The notes under the pieces: model-generated
What the model was told of the DNA's origin: nothing
The model's input: only the letters and a program-made list of their open reading frames with translations
Databases searched by the model: none
Source of the DNA: Stomoxys calcitrans
Taxonomy: Eukaryota > Arthropoda > Insecta > Diptera > Muscidae
DNA length: 64,000 nt
Assembly (NCBI RefSeq): GCF_963082655.1
Contig: NC_081554.1
Location: forward strand, 61,300,595-61,364,594
Direction of reading: 5' to 3'
Made by a program: the position numbers and the translations under genes
Shown: positions 23,117-33,327 of the stretch, piece after piece
How positions within the stretch are numbered: position 1 is the first letter of the stretch
Layout of the letters: every line of letters begins with the position of its first letter

Positions 23117-24430
23117 TGTGGCTATAGAGTGCTACATTTTGGATCTCATACAGTTCTCTGGTCAGCATGTGCTATGTTGCTCCCAACTCACATGTGGCCG
23201 GGGCTAGGTATATAAGGGAGTCACGCAAGCGAATTGGTGACTATCCCATTTGTTGCATCTCAACGAATGATTTGAAGTTGTACGCTAGGACTACTTCTTC
23301 TTGTAACCCTGTAGAACCCTAGTAGTCCTAACAAATTCTTATTGGAGCACTAATTCATGTCCTCCGTATCCTTGTGGAGTATTTATTCAGGTGTCCTGGT
23401 CATCCTTATAGGAATACATAATTAGGCAGTCCCGTAAAATCCAGAGGTATTCCAACTGAAGAACTTATTTAGATCATCAACTAAACCTGTAGAATCCTAG
23501 TAATCCTGCCAAATTGTTATTGCAATACTTAACAATGTCTCTGGGCAATTCTGTAGAATCTTAATAACCCTGTCAAATCCTTATTGGAGTACTTACTTAG
23601 GATTCCTTGTAATCATGATGAATTCTAGTAATCCTGCCGTATCTCTTCTGGAGTACTTATACAAGTCTTCTAATAATCCTGTAGAATCCCAGCAATCTAC
23701 CCAAATCCTTACTGTAGTAAGGATTAGTAGTAGTTATACAGTAGAATACAATTCTTCCTCCCAATTCCTTACTGGAATACTTACTTACATCCATCTTGTA
23801 ATTCTATAGAATTATAGCAATCCAGCCGTATCCCTACTAGAGTATTTACCCAGGTGCTATAGAATCCTAGTAATCCTTCCACGTCCTTGCTGAAATACAT
23901 ATCAAGGTATGTGGTGTAAAATAGTCCCCTGCTTGTTGGACTACTAATTAAGATCTCTGGTGTAAAAAGCTCCCACGTTGCCGCGAGAGTACTTAATAAG
24001 GCTTCAGCTCGAAGCCACAATCCCAACAGATCGCCTATTCGTTTGATTCCGTTGTTTTCGTCCTTAAATTTACATCCGTCCTGTCGTAGAATTTCGTTTC
24101 CCATCCATGTCCTTTCCTGGAAGGTCCCCCGAAGATAAGAGTACTTAACAAAGTCTCTATCCCGGAATCGTCCTGGACATCCCCGAAAAACGACATTGAA
24201 CCTGCTAAGAGAAGGTCCAACCGAAGACCAGAGTACTTACCAAGGTCCCCATTCGCCTGGATGTTTCCAAGAAATTCAACTACTTTCCTTCCCAGGATGC
24301 CTGGTTTCAGATTTGTGAAATCATCACCTAGAGTAAAGTAAGATTTAGTCATCGCAGATCAATAAAGCTAAGTCAAAACCCTCACTCATCACTCACAAAA
24401 CCCTCAACCCTTCAAAAGACCACTTCGGAG
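23117..24430 (+). mobile_element. LTR-like region with internal 60-70-bp repeats
   Basis: A candidate LTR begins near 'tgtggctatagagtgctac'. It has a TATA box ('ggtatataaggg', 23207-23218) and a poly-A signal AATAAA at 24361. Between them, degenerate units carry 'cctgtagaatcctagtaatc' and 'ttggagtacttactta' (anchor near 23586, 23651, 23773, 23840, 23890, 23987, 24139 and 24231). Pol integrase sequence follows directly downstream, which supports an LTR element with gag-pol mostly deleted. LTR borders are inferred. Confidence 0.45.
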
Positions 24431-24434
24431 AAAT

Positions 24435-25350
24435 TCTCAGATTATGCCATCGTGAATCAACAGCTTTTTAGACATGTTGCTGGTAATGCACACTATCAAA
24501 ACTGTACTCTGTGGAAACTGTGTGTGGCTAAATCTCTCGGGTCACATGGGTAAACGCAAGACCATAACTCGCTTGTGCAACAGATACTACTGGTAAAGGA
24601 CAAAACTAAATTCGCGCGTTGTTGCGAACCCTGTCAGCAATACAAGCCACATCACATTGCACCGGCTGATGAGATGGGGGTTTGTCCCAGAGGAATCTTG
24701 GGTGATTGTTAGCACTAACTTTCCCGTATTCCCATGTGGAATACACAAAACATGGGAATACGATTCTCCTAGTTGTCGTTGAACGTTTTTCTAAATGAGT
24801 CTAATTGGTACCACAGAGAATAACAACCTATGGAGGGGAAGCAAGGGAGCTTCGAGAGACGATACTCATTCGGTTTGGCACACCGAAGATTCTAATTTCG
24901 GATAACGGGAGTCAGTTTACCAGCAAACTACAAAAGAAATATCTCGAGGAGATCAGGATCCAGCATCAATTGACTCGTCCATACTGCCCACAGGAGAATT
25001 CAACGTACAGGTCAACCGTACCATAAAGATAATGATAAGCTAGAACCAGCACAATCAGTGGGATAACTGATAACCGGAACCAACTAAGCCTAGCCGCAAA
25101 GAAGCAACGCCGGCAGTATAACATAGGGCTTCGCCCTGGAGACCGGTGATCGGGAAGAAGATGTTGCTAAGTCAACATATTTAGTTGATCAAAATCTGTG
25201 GAACAGTTCGCCGCTAAGTTAGCATCAAAATATTATAGCCCATTTGAAGTGACGAGTTTATATCACCTGTTATAATCGAACTTCGGGGACAAGACGTCTT
25301 TTCTTTTATTACAAAAAAATCTTCCTACAGCATGGGACAAAAATGGCACG
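24435..25350 (+). pseudogene. Gypsy-like integrase remnant
   Basis: The plus strand reads a Ty3/Gypsy-type integrase. The zinc-binding region shows 'SGHMGKRKTITRL' and, after a frameshift, 'CCEPCQQYKPHHIAP' (His and Cys-x2-Cys visible). The core shows 'ILLVVVERFSK' followed by stops at 24795 and 24801, then 'FGTPKILISDNGSQFTS' with the second catalytic Asp and 'RPYCPQENST' (24805-25026). At the expected catalytic Glu position the reading is Tyr with a frame change, so the active site is destroyed. A C-terminal piece 'YYSPFEVTSLYH' follows near 25230. No gag, protease or RT is seen. Non-functional. Confidence 0.8.
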
Positions 25351-25519
25351 AAAGCAGACACATGTCGAACAAAGTACCAAACCGCTTCTGATTAGGGGGC
25401 CAGACGCATTTCTAGGGATAACTGAGAGAGCCCGATCTAGTTATCATGATTTCGGATGAAGAAGCGAATACGCAATTGTTGGTGGAAACGCTACTGTTGG
25501 CGGACATACTTGCCAGACA

Positions 25520-25962
25520 ATGGTACAGCCTCAAAAGTCCACATCGGATGAAAGATATATATGGGAGCTCTATCTAAATCTGGACCGAATTTTATGAAAT
25601 TTTCCACACATATGTAGACCTCAAATGCCAAATTTTGTGAAGATCGGACGACAATTGAGGCTTCCACAGCCTTAAAAAGCCATATCAGCTGCTGCCCATA
25701 TATATGGGAGCTATATCTAAATCTGAATCGATTTTCAAAATCAATAGCGCTCGTACATGGGCCAAAGAAGTAACATGCGACCTGTAACTTGATCACAAGA
25801 ATACATAGACAGACAGACGGACATAGCTAAATCGAATCAGGAAGTGATTCTAAGCCAATCGGTATACTTATCAATGAGTCTGGCTCTGATCCTTCTTAGC
25901 GTTGCAAACAAATGCCAAAACTTATAATACCCTGTACCACAGTGGTGGTGTAGGGTATAAAC
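25520..25962 (+). repeat. Family 2, 3' part
   Basis: Units with 'cggatgaaagatatatatgg' and 'tctaaatctg.accga', then 'gacagacagacggacatagc', ending 'gtaccacagtggtggtgtag' 'ggtata'. The hairpin end is absent. Confidence 0.75.
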
Positions 25963-26159
25963 ACCGATGCGGGATAGCTGTGATTACCACACAGGTTCCA
26001 ACTTTGAGGTCCAATCTCGTATTCATAACTGTCACGCGAAGAGGAGATTCTCAGTGAGAGGTCGGGCGGTAGCAGCTCTTGCATAAATACTGACTGTCTA
26101 TGATGCTCGATATGACAAAGTGAATAATCAATGGCCACCATGTTCCCGCGGCGATCGGC

Positions 26160-26415
26160 CCTTTAGGCCGAAACGAGCTTGCTTACCTAGAGGTAACATC
26201 AATTAACGAAGACAAGAAGGTCTCCCCAAGATTAGAGTTCTTTCTAAGATCTCGAGCTGAAGCTTCCGCTCAAATGCCAGCGGTCGGCCTATCCGACTCC
26301 TTCTACAGTTTTCGTAGCCCAGTTGAGAACTGTCCAGACGTAGTGTCCCGTTCCCCATCCAGACCCAGAGGGACCATCTATAGTCCCCCGAAGGTTAGAG
26401 TACTTAACAAGCTCG
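26160..26415 (+). repeat. Second fragment of the LTR-like repeat
   Basis: 'gatctcgagctgaagcttcc' and 'tcccccgaaggttagagtac' 'ttaacaagctcg' match 23987-24160 ('cttcagctcgaagcc', 'cccccgaagataagagtact'). This may be part of the opposite LTR of the same element. Confidence 0.5.
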
Positions 26416-26473
26416 CAAAAAACAAACAAACAACAACAAAAATGCAAATATTTCCCACTCCAAAGCTCATCTA

Positions 26474-27425
26474 TTGGGTTGCCCAAAAAGTAATTGTCGG
26501 TAGTATAGGAGTAATATAGTCGGCGTTGACAAATTTTTTCAACGGCTTGTGACTCTGTAATTGCATTCTTTCTTCTGTAAGTTATCAGCTGTTACTTTTA
26601 GCTTGCTTTAGAAAAAAAGTGCGCGAAATTTTGTTTACATTTGTTTGTTTGGCGTCAATTTTAACATGGGTACCACATGTATTGAAAGAAATTCATTTAA
26701 CAAACCGTATCAACGCTTGTGATATGCACCTTAAACGCAATGAATTCGATTCGTTTTTAAAACGAATCATAAATGGAGATGAAAAATGGATTGTTTACAA
26801 CAACGTTAGTCGAAAACGATCATGGTCCAAGCATGGTGAACCAGCTCAAACCACTTCAAACGCTGATATCCACCAAAAGAAGGTTATGCTGTCTGTTTGG
26901 TGGGATTGGAAGGGTGTGGTATATTTTGAGCTGCTTCCAAGGAACCAAACGATGAATTCGGATGTTTACTGTCAACAATTGGACAAATTGAATACAGCCA
27001 TCAATGAGAAGCGACCAGAATTGGTCAATCGTAAAGGTGTCATATGCCACCAAGACAACGCTAGACCGCACACATCTTTGGTCACTCGCCAAAAACTGAG
27101 TGAGCTTGGCTGGGAACTTTTGATGCATCCACCATATAGCCCTGACCATGCACCACCACACTACCATTTATTTCGATCTTTGCAGAACTCCTTGAATGGT
27201 AAAACTTTCGGCAATGATGATGCTATAAAATCGCACTTGGTTCAGTTTTTTGCAGATAAAGGCCAGAAGTTCTATGAGTGTGGAATACTAAATTTGCCAG
27301 GAAGATGGGAAAAGGTTATCGAACAAAATGGCAATTATATATTTGATTAAAGTTCATTCTAAGTTTTATTAAAAATGCATTTACTTTCTTTTAAAAAATC
27401 CGCAATTACTTTTTAGGCAACCCAA
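26474..27425 (+). mobile_element. Mariner element with internal deletion, 952 bp
   Basis: The terminal inverted repeats are 'ttgggttgcccaaaaagtaa' and 'ttactttttaggcaacccaa', flanked by the TA duplication (26472-26473 and 27426-27427). The left noncoding region runs to about 26625, then jumps to codons for the middle of the transposase, so roughly the N-terminal third of the gene is missing. Typical mariners are about 1.3 kb. It is the only copy here with transposase sequence; four MITE copies share its ends. Confidence 0.93.
26619..27350 (+). pseudogene. Mariner transposase, N-terminal deletion and mutated triad
   Basis: The frame is open for 243 codons; recognisable transposase starts at codon 17 (WVPHVLKEIHL). 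The catalytic domain is otherwise intact: first Asp in 'INGDEKWIVYNN' (codon 54), second in 'CHQDNARPHTS' (codon 146), correctly spaced. The third position of the DD34D triad is His ('PDHAPPHYHLF', codon 181, CAC at 27159-27161) where the family has Asp ('PSDYHLF'). The DNA-binding helix-turn-helix region is deleted, since mariner proteins are normally about 345 residues. It cannot cut DNA by the known mechanism. The C-terminal 'GRWEKVIEQNGNYIFD' is family-typical. Absence of stops suggests recent loss. Confidence 0.92.
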
Positions 27426-27429
27426 TACA

Positions 27430-27650
27430 TGCCAAGTAGGTCTACGCACATTACACCCCCACAACAGCCTCACCCAAATAGTGTTACTCTTTCTCTCGCA
27501 CATCTACCATTTGTTTATTTTACTCTTGCATGGCTTTGCATACACAACCATATCGAAAACTTTAGAAAAAAAACAACAACAATTTGCTGTGCTCATGCTT
27601 CTTCTTGTTTTATTGAAAATTAATTCTTCATTTTCATGGCTTTCGTTGAA
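27430..27650 (+). repeat. Direct repeat copy 1
   Basis: Shares 'acgcacattacacc.cacaac', 'actctttc', 'catctaccatttg' and 'tagaaaaaaaacaacaacaa' with 28130-28345. Its upstream part (26412-26473, 'aaacaaacaacaac' plus 'atgcaaat') is separated by the mariner insertion. Confidence 0.7.
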
Positions 27651-28019
27651 AATTAATATTTATTCGTCGCTTCTCTAGAAAAATATCTTTCGATTGCTGT
27701 CAATTTCATTGAAATCCATTCAGTCGTCAGGCCGTAATATGTACCACAAATAGGTTTTATACCCTTGGTATACACAAACATAAAGCAACAAATATTAGCT
27801 TTGTCCTCTTGCCTTCTTCCTTATTCATTGAAATTTGTTTTCTTAATCCGATCAATGTATTTCTCTTCTTATCATAATGCTCATCATAATATTCTCTCAA
27901 TTCGTTTATCCCCACTCCTCTTCCACTACTCGTCATCCTAAATATGAAGTACAAACTAATGGTAAGCGAAAATATACGATGCCATAATGTAAAACCAAAA
28001 ACAATTTATTTCCATGTTT
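27651..28019. other. Unique stretch, no gene seen
   Basis: AT-rich spacer between the two direct-repeat copies, with no recognisable coding. Confidence 0.5.
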
Positions 28020-28029
28020 GTCTTGTTGT

Positions 28030-28345
28030 ACATACTCGTCAAATATAAACAAACAACAACAACAAAATGCAAATGCCACGCACGGCCAAACCGAGCCCTA
28101 ACCAATTGCCTGACCAACATGTCAATGTGCCACGCACATTATACCCGCACAACACCCCCTTACCAAAAATTGTTATACTCTTTCCCCCAAAACATCTACC
28201 AGTTGCTTCTCTTACTCTCACCACTAAACTTCCACCTATGGCTTTGCGCATTCACACCCATTACGAATGCTTTAGAAAAAAAACAACAACAGTTTGCTGT
28301 ATTAATGCTTCTTCTTCATTTATTGAAAATTAATTCCTTCCAGAG
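28030..28345 (+). repeat. Direct repeat copy 2
   Basis: Uninterrupted counterpart of 26412-26473 plus 27430-27650: 'aaacaaacaacaacaacaaa' 'atgcaaat', then 'cacgcacattatacccgcac' and 'tagaaaaaaaacaacaacag'. The copies are clearly diverged. Origin unknown; could be an old LTR pair or a local duplication. Confidence 0.7.
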
Positions 28346-28435
28346 ATTTTCTTAAAGGAATATTAATTTTCAAAATTTGACCCCAAATGTTTATATACAA
28401 GTTTTATATTTCACTTCCAAATATCTTTAATAGCC

Positions 28436-28655
28436 CTGATCAGTCCATTTCTTAGTTTGGTTGATGTTTCTGCGGTAAGGATGAGACTCCGCCCACTTCT
28501 GATATCTAAAAAATAATATAGCCTCTAACAATTTCTAGACCATCCTACACAATCTGCGAAAATGTCAAGAAAATCGGATAAGCCGCTTTTAAGTTTAAGA
28601 AGTAACAAACAAACAGACAGACAAACAAACAAACTTTGACTTTTATACAATCGAA
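28436..28655 (-). repeat. Family 3 end fragment
   Basis: 'cggtaaggatgagactccgc', 'gatatctaaaaaataatata', 'aagaaaatcggataagccg' and a final 'caaacaaacagacagacaaa' are the family 3 leader motifs. Confidence 0.65.
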
Positions 28656-30274
28656 GATAAGAGGAAGAGGGTTGTCTTATTGGCAAAACCTTATGTTAAA
28701 TTTTTTCCGTCTCCATTTATATTTGCTTTCATTAAGTCTCGTTGCTTTCAAAGAGTGAGTGACTCCAATCAGTGCCCAACTAATTTGTTTGCTATATACT
28801 GTCCTTCTTTAGTTCTTGTATTCTTTTTTTCTTTCTCTCTACCGCTCTCTCGAACTCCAACTAGAATATTTTTTCTCCACAAATGTTTTTTCCCATCTAC
28901 TGTGGTTTTTGCCAAGTCCCATTGGTGTACCCTAATTTGCTTTTGCAATTCCATTTAGTAGTTATCGGATGATCGTCGCGTGAACAACTTAAACTTCGTG
29001 GTACGCATGATTTCGTCGCTGTTCGTTGATCTCTTATCCCCCCCCCCCATTAAGAAATAAATAAAGAAAACCAAAAGGAATCATACTAACAAGCACTTGT
29101 AAAAGAAGGTGATTTTAAAAATACACTCGGCTTGTATGAGTTTAAAACATTGGCTTACCTGTACATACATTTCCTCGATGTGAATTTCTATATCGAATCG
29201 TTTTGTTTTCGGGATGTGAAGTTTTTGTGAAACAATTCAGAAGGCAATATGTAAGAATAACTATAATGCCCAAAACCCAAGTTCGTTTAAGAAAGCAAAT
29301 AGAATAAAAAACTAATACGAATCACAAAATTTTCATTGCAAACCCGGCAGTGTGTTGTGTTAAAAAAAATAAACGGGAATATGCCGTTATACAGACGAGT
29401 TAAAGTAACATCAAAAGCAAAAAATGCATGGAAGTCATCAACAACAACATACATAATCGTATTAAAATAGGCATTCAAATGCACTCTCTCATTCACTGTC
29501 TCTCTTTGCTTAATATTAAGTCGGTTAAAGTTTGACAAACGGGCTACGGTCGCTCTGCCGGCAGAGCAGTTCGCGTCAAATGACAATTCGTTCGTCGTCG
29601 TCGTGAGTGTATTAGTAGAAAGTACCCTTGCAAAAGTAAGGCTGTGCATATGAGAAGTCTACGTATAAAATATAAAAAGTGTGTGTCAACGAAAGTTGTA
29701 GAAAAGAATGGTTTTGTTATGAGATCATGTACATTGATTTGAGGTGTGCAGCGCCATCTTATGCATGAATTTTGAATAGAGTTTGAAAAATTGTTTTAAA
29801 GGAAGTAGCTACCAGCGGAGAAACATATATACAACGATTTTTAAGTGACTTCTACCAAGTCTATCTATTTTCTGCTATAAAATGTAAACATTAAACTTTG
29901 GCATGTGTGGATATCCGTGTGTTTGCAAGGTAAGTCTTGCTTTTTTCTTACATTTGATACATTTGCATGAAAAATTATAACTTAAAATTATAACTTAACT
30001 CATTTCGAACCATACACATTCATTCGTCAGAAAAATATTTGGACTGTATCTTCCAAACAAAATGGTTAACGTTGAAATAGATCTCTCCAAAAGCTAGGTT
30101 TGTGGCGAAACTATAAAAAACTAGTTAGGTTTAGTGGATCTTGGAACCTTTTGTTAAACGGTTTTGTATAAGATCATCAGTGGTTACTAGATGTCGCCCA
30201 CAGTGATCTTGAACAGACTATCTAAATAGCTTTCAAGATTTCAAGCGATGACATTGCGTTTCTTTTGTAATATT
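28656..30274. other. Unique stretch, no gene seen; promoter-like patch
   Basis: No repeat family is recognised over 1.6 kb. A 120-codon minus-strand frame (29287-29649) has no recognisable domain and low-complexity Thr/Asn content. The most structured part is 29540-29940, described separately. A 10-C run lies at about 29039. Confidence 0.5.
29540..29940 (+). promoter_or_regulatory. Possible promoter / first-exon patch
   Basis: A CpG-containing patch in AT-rich DNA holds a perfect 16-bp palindrome 'gctctgccggcagagc' (29552-29567), followed by 'agttcgcgtc' and a donor-like 'gtcgtcgtgagtg'. Further on is TATAAAA (29876-29882), and 47 bp later a consensus 5' splice site 'gcaaggtaagt' (GT at 29930). 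Either could be an alternative first exon, but no transcript evidence is available from sequence alone. Confidence 0.2.
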
Positions 30275-30385
30275 AACCAGTAAAGGAAAGGCAAAAGTCG
30301 GGCGAAGCCGACTGTATAATACCCTACATCACCTAATGTACTTGGTCCTTTTTATATGTAGAACTTATTTCGAAATCTACTCAGA

Positions 30386-30429
30386 CTTTGCCCCTGTTCC
30401 TTAGTGGAATGTTCATGGGCAAAATTTGC
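30386..30429 (+). mobile_element. SINE-1 3' tail fragment
   Basis: 'tttgcccctgttccttagtg' 'gaatgttcatgggcaaaatt' is nearly identical to the tail of the full SINE at 44207-44252. The rest of the SINE is absent. Confidence 0.65.
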
Positions 30430-30714
30430 ATTTTTACTCACTTTAATTTGGACACCTATTGAAATTTCAAAGAGATCCTTGTAAGATTTTCTTACGATAG
30501 GACAACAAATTGGGATTTCCACATCCTTAAAAGGCCATATCGGATAAAAGATTGTATGGGAGTTATATAGAAACCTGTGCCAATTTTGATGACACATACT
30601 GGGATGTCAAATAGAACATCTCATGCCATATATTGTAAAGATGTAACCAAAATTGTAGCTTTTACTGCCCTTAAAATCCATATCGGATGAAACATACACA
30701 TTGGAGCTATATCT

Positions 30715-30854
30715 AGGTTAGGTTAGGTAAGAGTGGCAGTCCTTTACAGACTCACTTAGACAATTTTAAGTCCATTGTGATACCACAGTAGCGACAGACC
30801 AAGGCTTCTGGCGGGTAATCCAAGCACGCTACCAACTCGGCTACTGGGGCGCCC
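30715..30854 (-). mobile_element. SINE-2 copy lacking the B box
   Basis: Minus-strand head 'gggcgccccagtagccgag' with the A-box region, then the LINE-A-like tail and terminal TTAGG-type repeats. Compared with 30955-31124, about 27 bp spanning 'gaatcgaacccacgac' (the B box) is missing. Confidence 0.85.
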
Positions 30855-30954
30855 AACATCTCACGCCCTATATTGTGAAGATTTGACTAAAATTGTGGCT
30901 TTTACTGCCTTAAAAGTCCATATCGGATGAAATATACACATTGGAGCTATATCT

Positions 30955-31124
30955 AGGTTAGGTTAGGTTAGGTAAGAGTGGCAGTCCTTTACAGACTCAT
31001 TTAGACAATTTTAAGTCCACTGTGATACCACAGTAGCGACAGACCAAGGCTTCTGGCGGGAATCGAACCCACGACCCCTGCACTGGTAATCCAAGCACGC
31101 TATCAACTCGGCTACTGGGGCGTC
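30955..31124 (-). mobile_element. SINE-2 (tRNA-derived), full length
   Basis: Read on the minus strand: head 'ctggggcg' side, A box 'tagccgagttgatagcgtg', B box 'gtgggttcgattccc' (31058-31072 complement), then 'agaagccttggtctgtcg'. The tail 'ctgtggtatcacagtggac' to 'gactgccactcttacc' is shared with LINE-A. Terminal (TTAGG)n is at 30955-30974. Length is about 170 bp. A tRNA-derived pol III promoter is clear. Confidence 0.88.
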
Positions 31125-31889
31125 CAACATCTCACGCCCCATATTGTAAAGATGTGACCAAAATTGTGGCTTGCTTTAAAAGTCCATATCGGATGAAATA
31201 TACACATTGGAGCTATATCTAAATCAGGACCGATTTGGAATGTCAAATACAGGCTAAAATCTATTTCGGATGAATGATATATCTTGGACCTATATCTAAA
31301 TCTAAGCCAAATTTTATGAAATTTTGCACACGTATTAAGACGTCAAATAAAACACGTCGTACTACATCTTATTAAGATTGGGCTGAAATATTACCTTCTA
31401 CAGCCTTAAAAGATCATATCGGATTAAAGATATATATGGGAGCGATATCTAAATCTAGACCGATTTATATGATTTTTTGCACTCGCATTGGGACTTAAAA
31501 TTAAACAACTCACGCTAAGTTTAGTAGAAATCGGGCCAAAATTTTGCCTACTACAGCCTTTAAGGTCAAATCGGATGAACGATATATATGGGAGGTATAT
31601 CTAAAACTGAACCGATTTTTATGAAATTTTCCAACCCCTATGAAGACTTTAAATAAAGTACCCCATGCCAAATTTGGCCTTTAAACTCCATATTAAAATC
31701 TGAACCGATTTTTATGAAATTTTCCACACAAATGAAAACGTCAAACAAAGGACCTTTTGGTAAATTTTGTAAAGATCGGACCAAATTGTGGCTTCTACGG
31801 CTTTAAAAGCCCATATCGGACAAAAGATATATATGGGAGCTATATCTAAATCTGAACCTATTTTTATGAAATTTTGCACTCATATGTAG

Positions 31890-32420
31890 ATGCCAGATTC
31901 GTTATCTACTCCCGCATACTTTTCATTTGATACCCTATGTTGTCCTTATCGTCCTTATGTTTTATTGTCCTTATCGGTTCACTTTTGATTTTGGGTGGTG
32001 TTTTTGAGGTAACGGCGGAGGGTCCGACCCCTTCCGTTATCAATAAATTATAAAGCCTTTTCCTACTTCGTGACCATATTCGTCAACTACTCCCGAATAC
32101 CTTTTATTTGAGTCCCATATTGTCATGATCGCCAAATAAACTTAAAGGGGTCTTGGGGCTGGGGCGGCCCCCCAGGTACTTGGGCCAACTTTTATTACAA
32201 AATTAAGTACTTGGACCCAACTTTCCTTATATAAAATTCGTACTCTACTCTTGAATACCTTTCATTTGAATCCCATATTGTCCCGATCGGTCCACTTTTA
32301 TTTTTGGGTAGTACTTTTGAGGTTAGGGGGAGGGTCCGCCGCCTTCCCGATATCAAAAAATTATATATCCTATGTTTGCTTCCAGACCAACCTACACAAT
32401 CTGTGAAAATTTGAAAATAG
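31890..32420 (-). repeat. Family 3 fragment
   Basis: Units with 'gattttgggtggtgttttt', 'cggagggtccgacccctt' and 'gaatacctttcatttgaatc', then the leader motif 'acaatctgtgaaaatttg'. Confidence 0.75.
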
Positions 32421-32442
32421 TTCGTCTACTAAAGCATATTTT

Positions 32443-32637
32443 CGAAAAGGAACAAGTAAAATTGTGCAAAATTCGGCTGGATCGAATCTTATATACTTCC
32501 CACCATGGATCACATTTGTCCAGTTCTTTGCCGCGTATCTCTTTATAGACAAACAAAGGATAATGGATAAGAATTGTTGTGCAATTGGGGCTATGTCAGG
32601 TTATAAACTGATTCGGACCATACTTGGCTTGGATTTT
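32443..32637 (+). repeat. Family 1 head
   Basis: 'aacaagtaaaattgtgcaaa', 'ttcggctggatcgaatctta' and 'ccaccatggatcac', then one core unit, interrupted by a SINE-1 head. Confidence 0.65.
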
Positions 32638-32712
32638 AGCGAAGCGCAGAGGTTAGAATGTTCGTCTATGACGCTGGACGCCTGGGTTCAAAACCTGGCG
32701 AGAATATCATGC
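32638..32712 (+). mobile_element. SINE-1 head only
   Basis: 'tagcgaagcgcagaggttag', 'gtctatgacgctggacgcct' and B box 'gggttcaaaacctggcgaga' match SINE-1. It switches to a family 2 core at about 32713. Confidence 0.7.
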
Positions 32713-33200
32713 AAAAGTTTGTAAAGATCGGACAAAAATTGTGGCTTCTACAGCTTTAAAAGGCCATATCGGATGAAAGATATATATGGGAGCTGTATCT
32801 TAATCTGAACCGATTTTTATGAAATTTTGCACACATTTGAGGACGTAAAGAAATAAAGAACCTCATGCAAAATTTTGTAAAGATCGGACCCATATCTGAT
32901 GAAAGATATATATTGGAGCCATATCTAAATCTGAACAGATTTTGTTCAAAATCAATAGCGCTTTTAGGCCAAAAAAGAAACTTGTGCAAAATTTCATGAC
33001 AATCGGACAATGAATGCGATCTGTAACTTGATCACAAGAATACATGGACAGACAGACGGGCATAGCTAAATCGAATCAGGAAGTAATTCTAAGCGGATCG
33101 GTGTACTTATCAAGGTGTCTAGATCTTCTGCTTCTAAATGTTGCAAACAACTGCACAAAGTTACAATACCCTGTACCACAATGGTGGTGTAGGGTATAAT
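32713..33200 (+). repeat. Family 2, 3' part
   Basis: Core units, 'gacagacagacgggcatagc', then 'gtaccacaatggtggtgtag' 'ggtata'. Very similar to 25520-25962. Confidence 0.75.
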
Positions 33201-33327
33201 AATTTAGTCCACTTGTCAATGTCAGTCCAACTGTTTGCCGAAAGCAGACCCGTATTTGAAACCAAAATTTTTAAGAAATATTCTCTAAGGGCTTTGCTAA
33301 TCTGAAGTAGGAATATATAGGTCTTAT

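Larger units (their letters stand above)
30275..31890 (+). repeat. Family 2 repeat carrying SINE-1 and SINE-2 insertions
   Basis: The head is 'accagtaaaggaaaggcaaa', then the hairpin 'agtcgggcgaagccgact' (30296-30313) and 'ataataccctacatcacc'. The core has units with 'tccatatcggatgaaa' and 'gggagctatatctaaatctg'. It runs into family 3 at about 31890. SINE tail (30386-30429) and two SINE-2 copies sit inside. Confidence 0.8.

Noticed and set aside
29287..29649. 120-codon minus-strand frame
   Set aside because: No recognisable domain and a low-complexity N-terminus; it overlaps the promoter-like patch without splice support.
30955..30974. Interstitial telomere sequence (TTAGG)n
   Set aside because: Found only as the terminal tail of LINE and SINE copies, 2-4 units long; no free array.
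31040..31124. tRNA gene on the minus strand
   Set aside because: Same reasoning: it is the SINE-2 head, present in several copies with a LINE-like tail.
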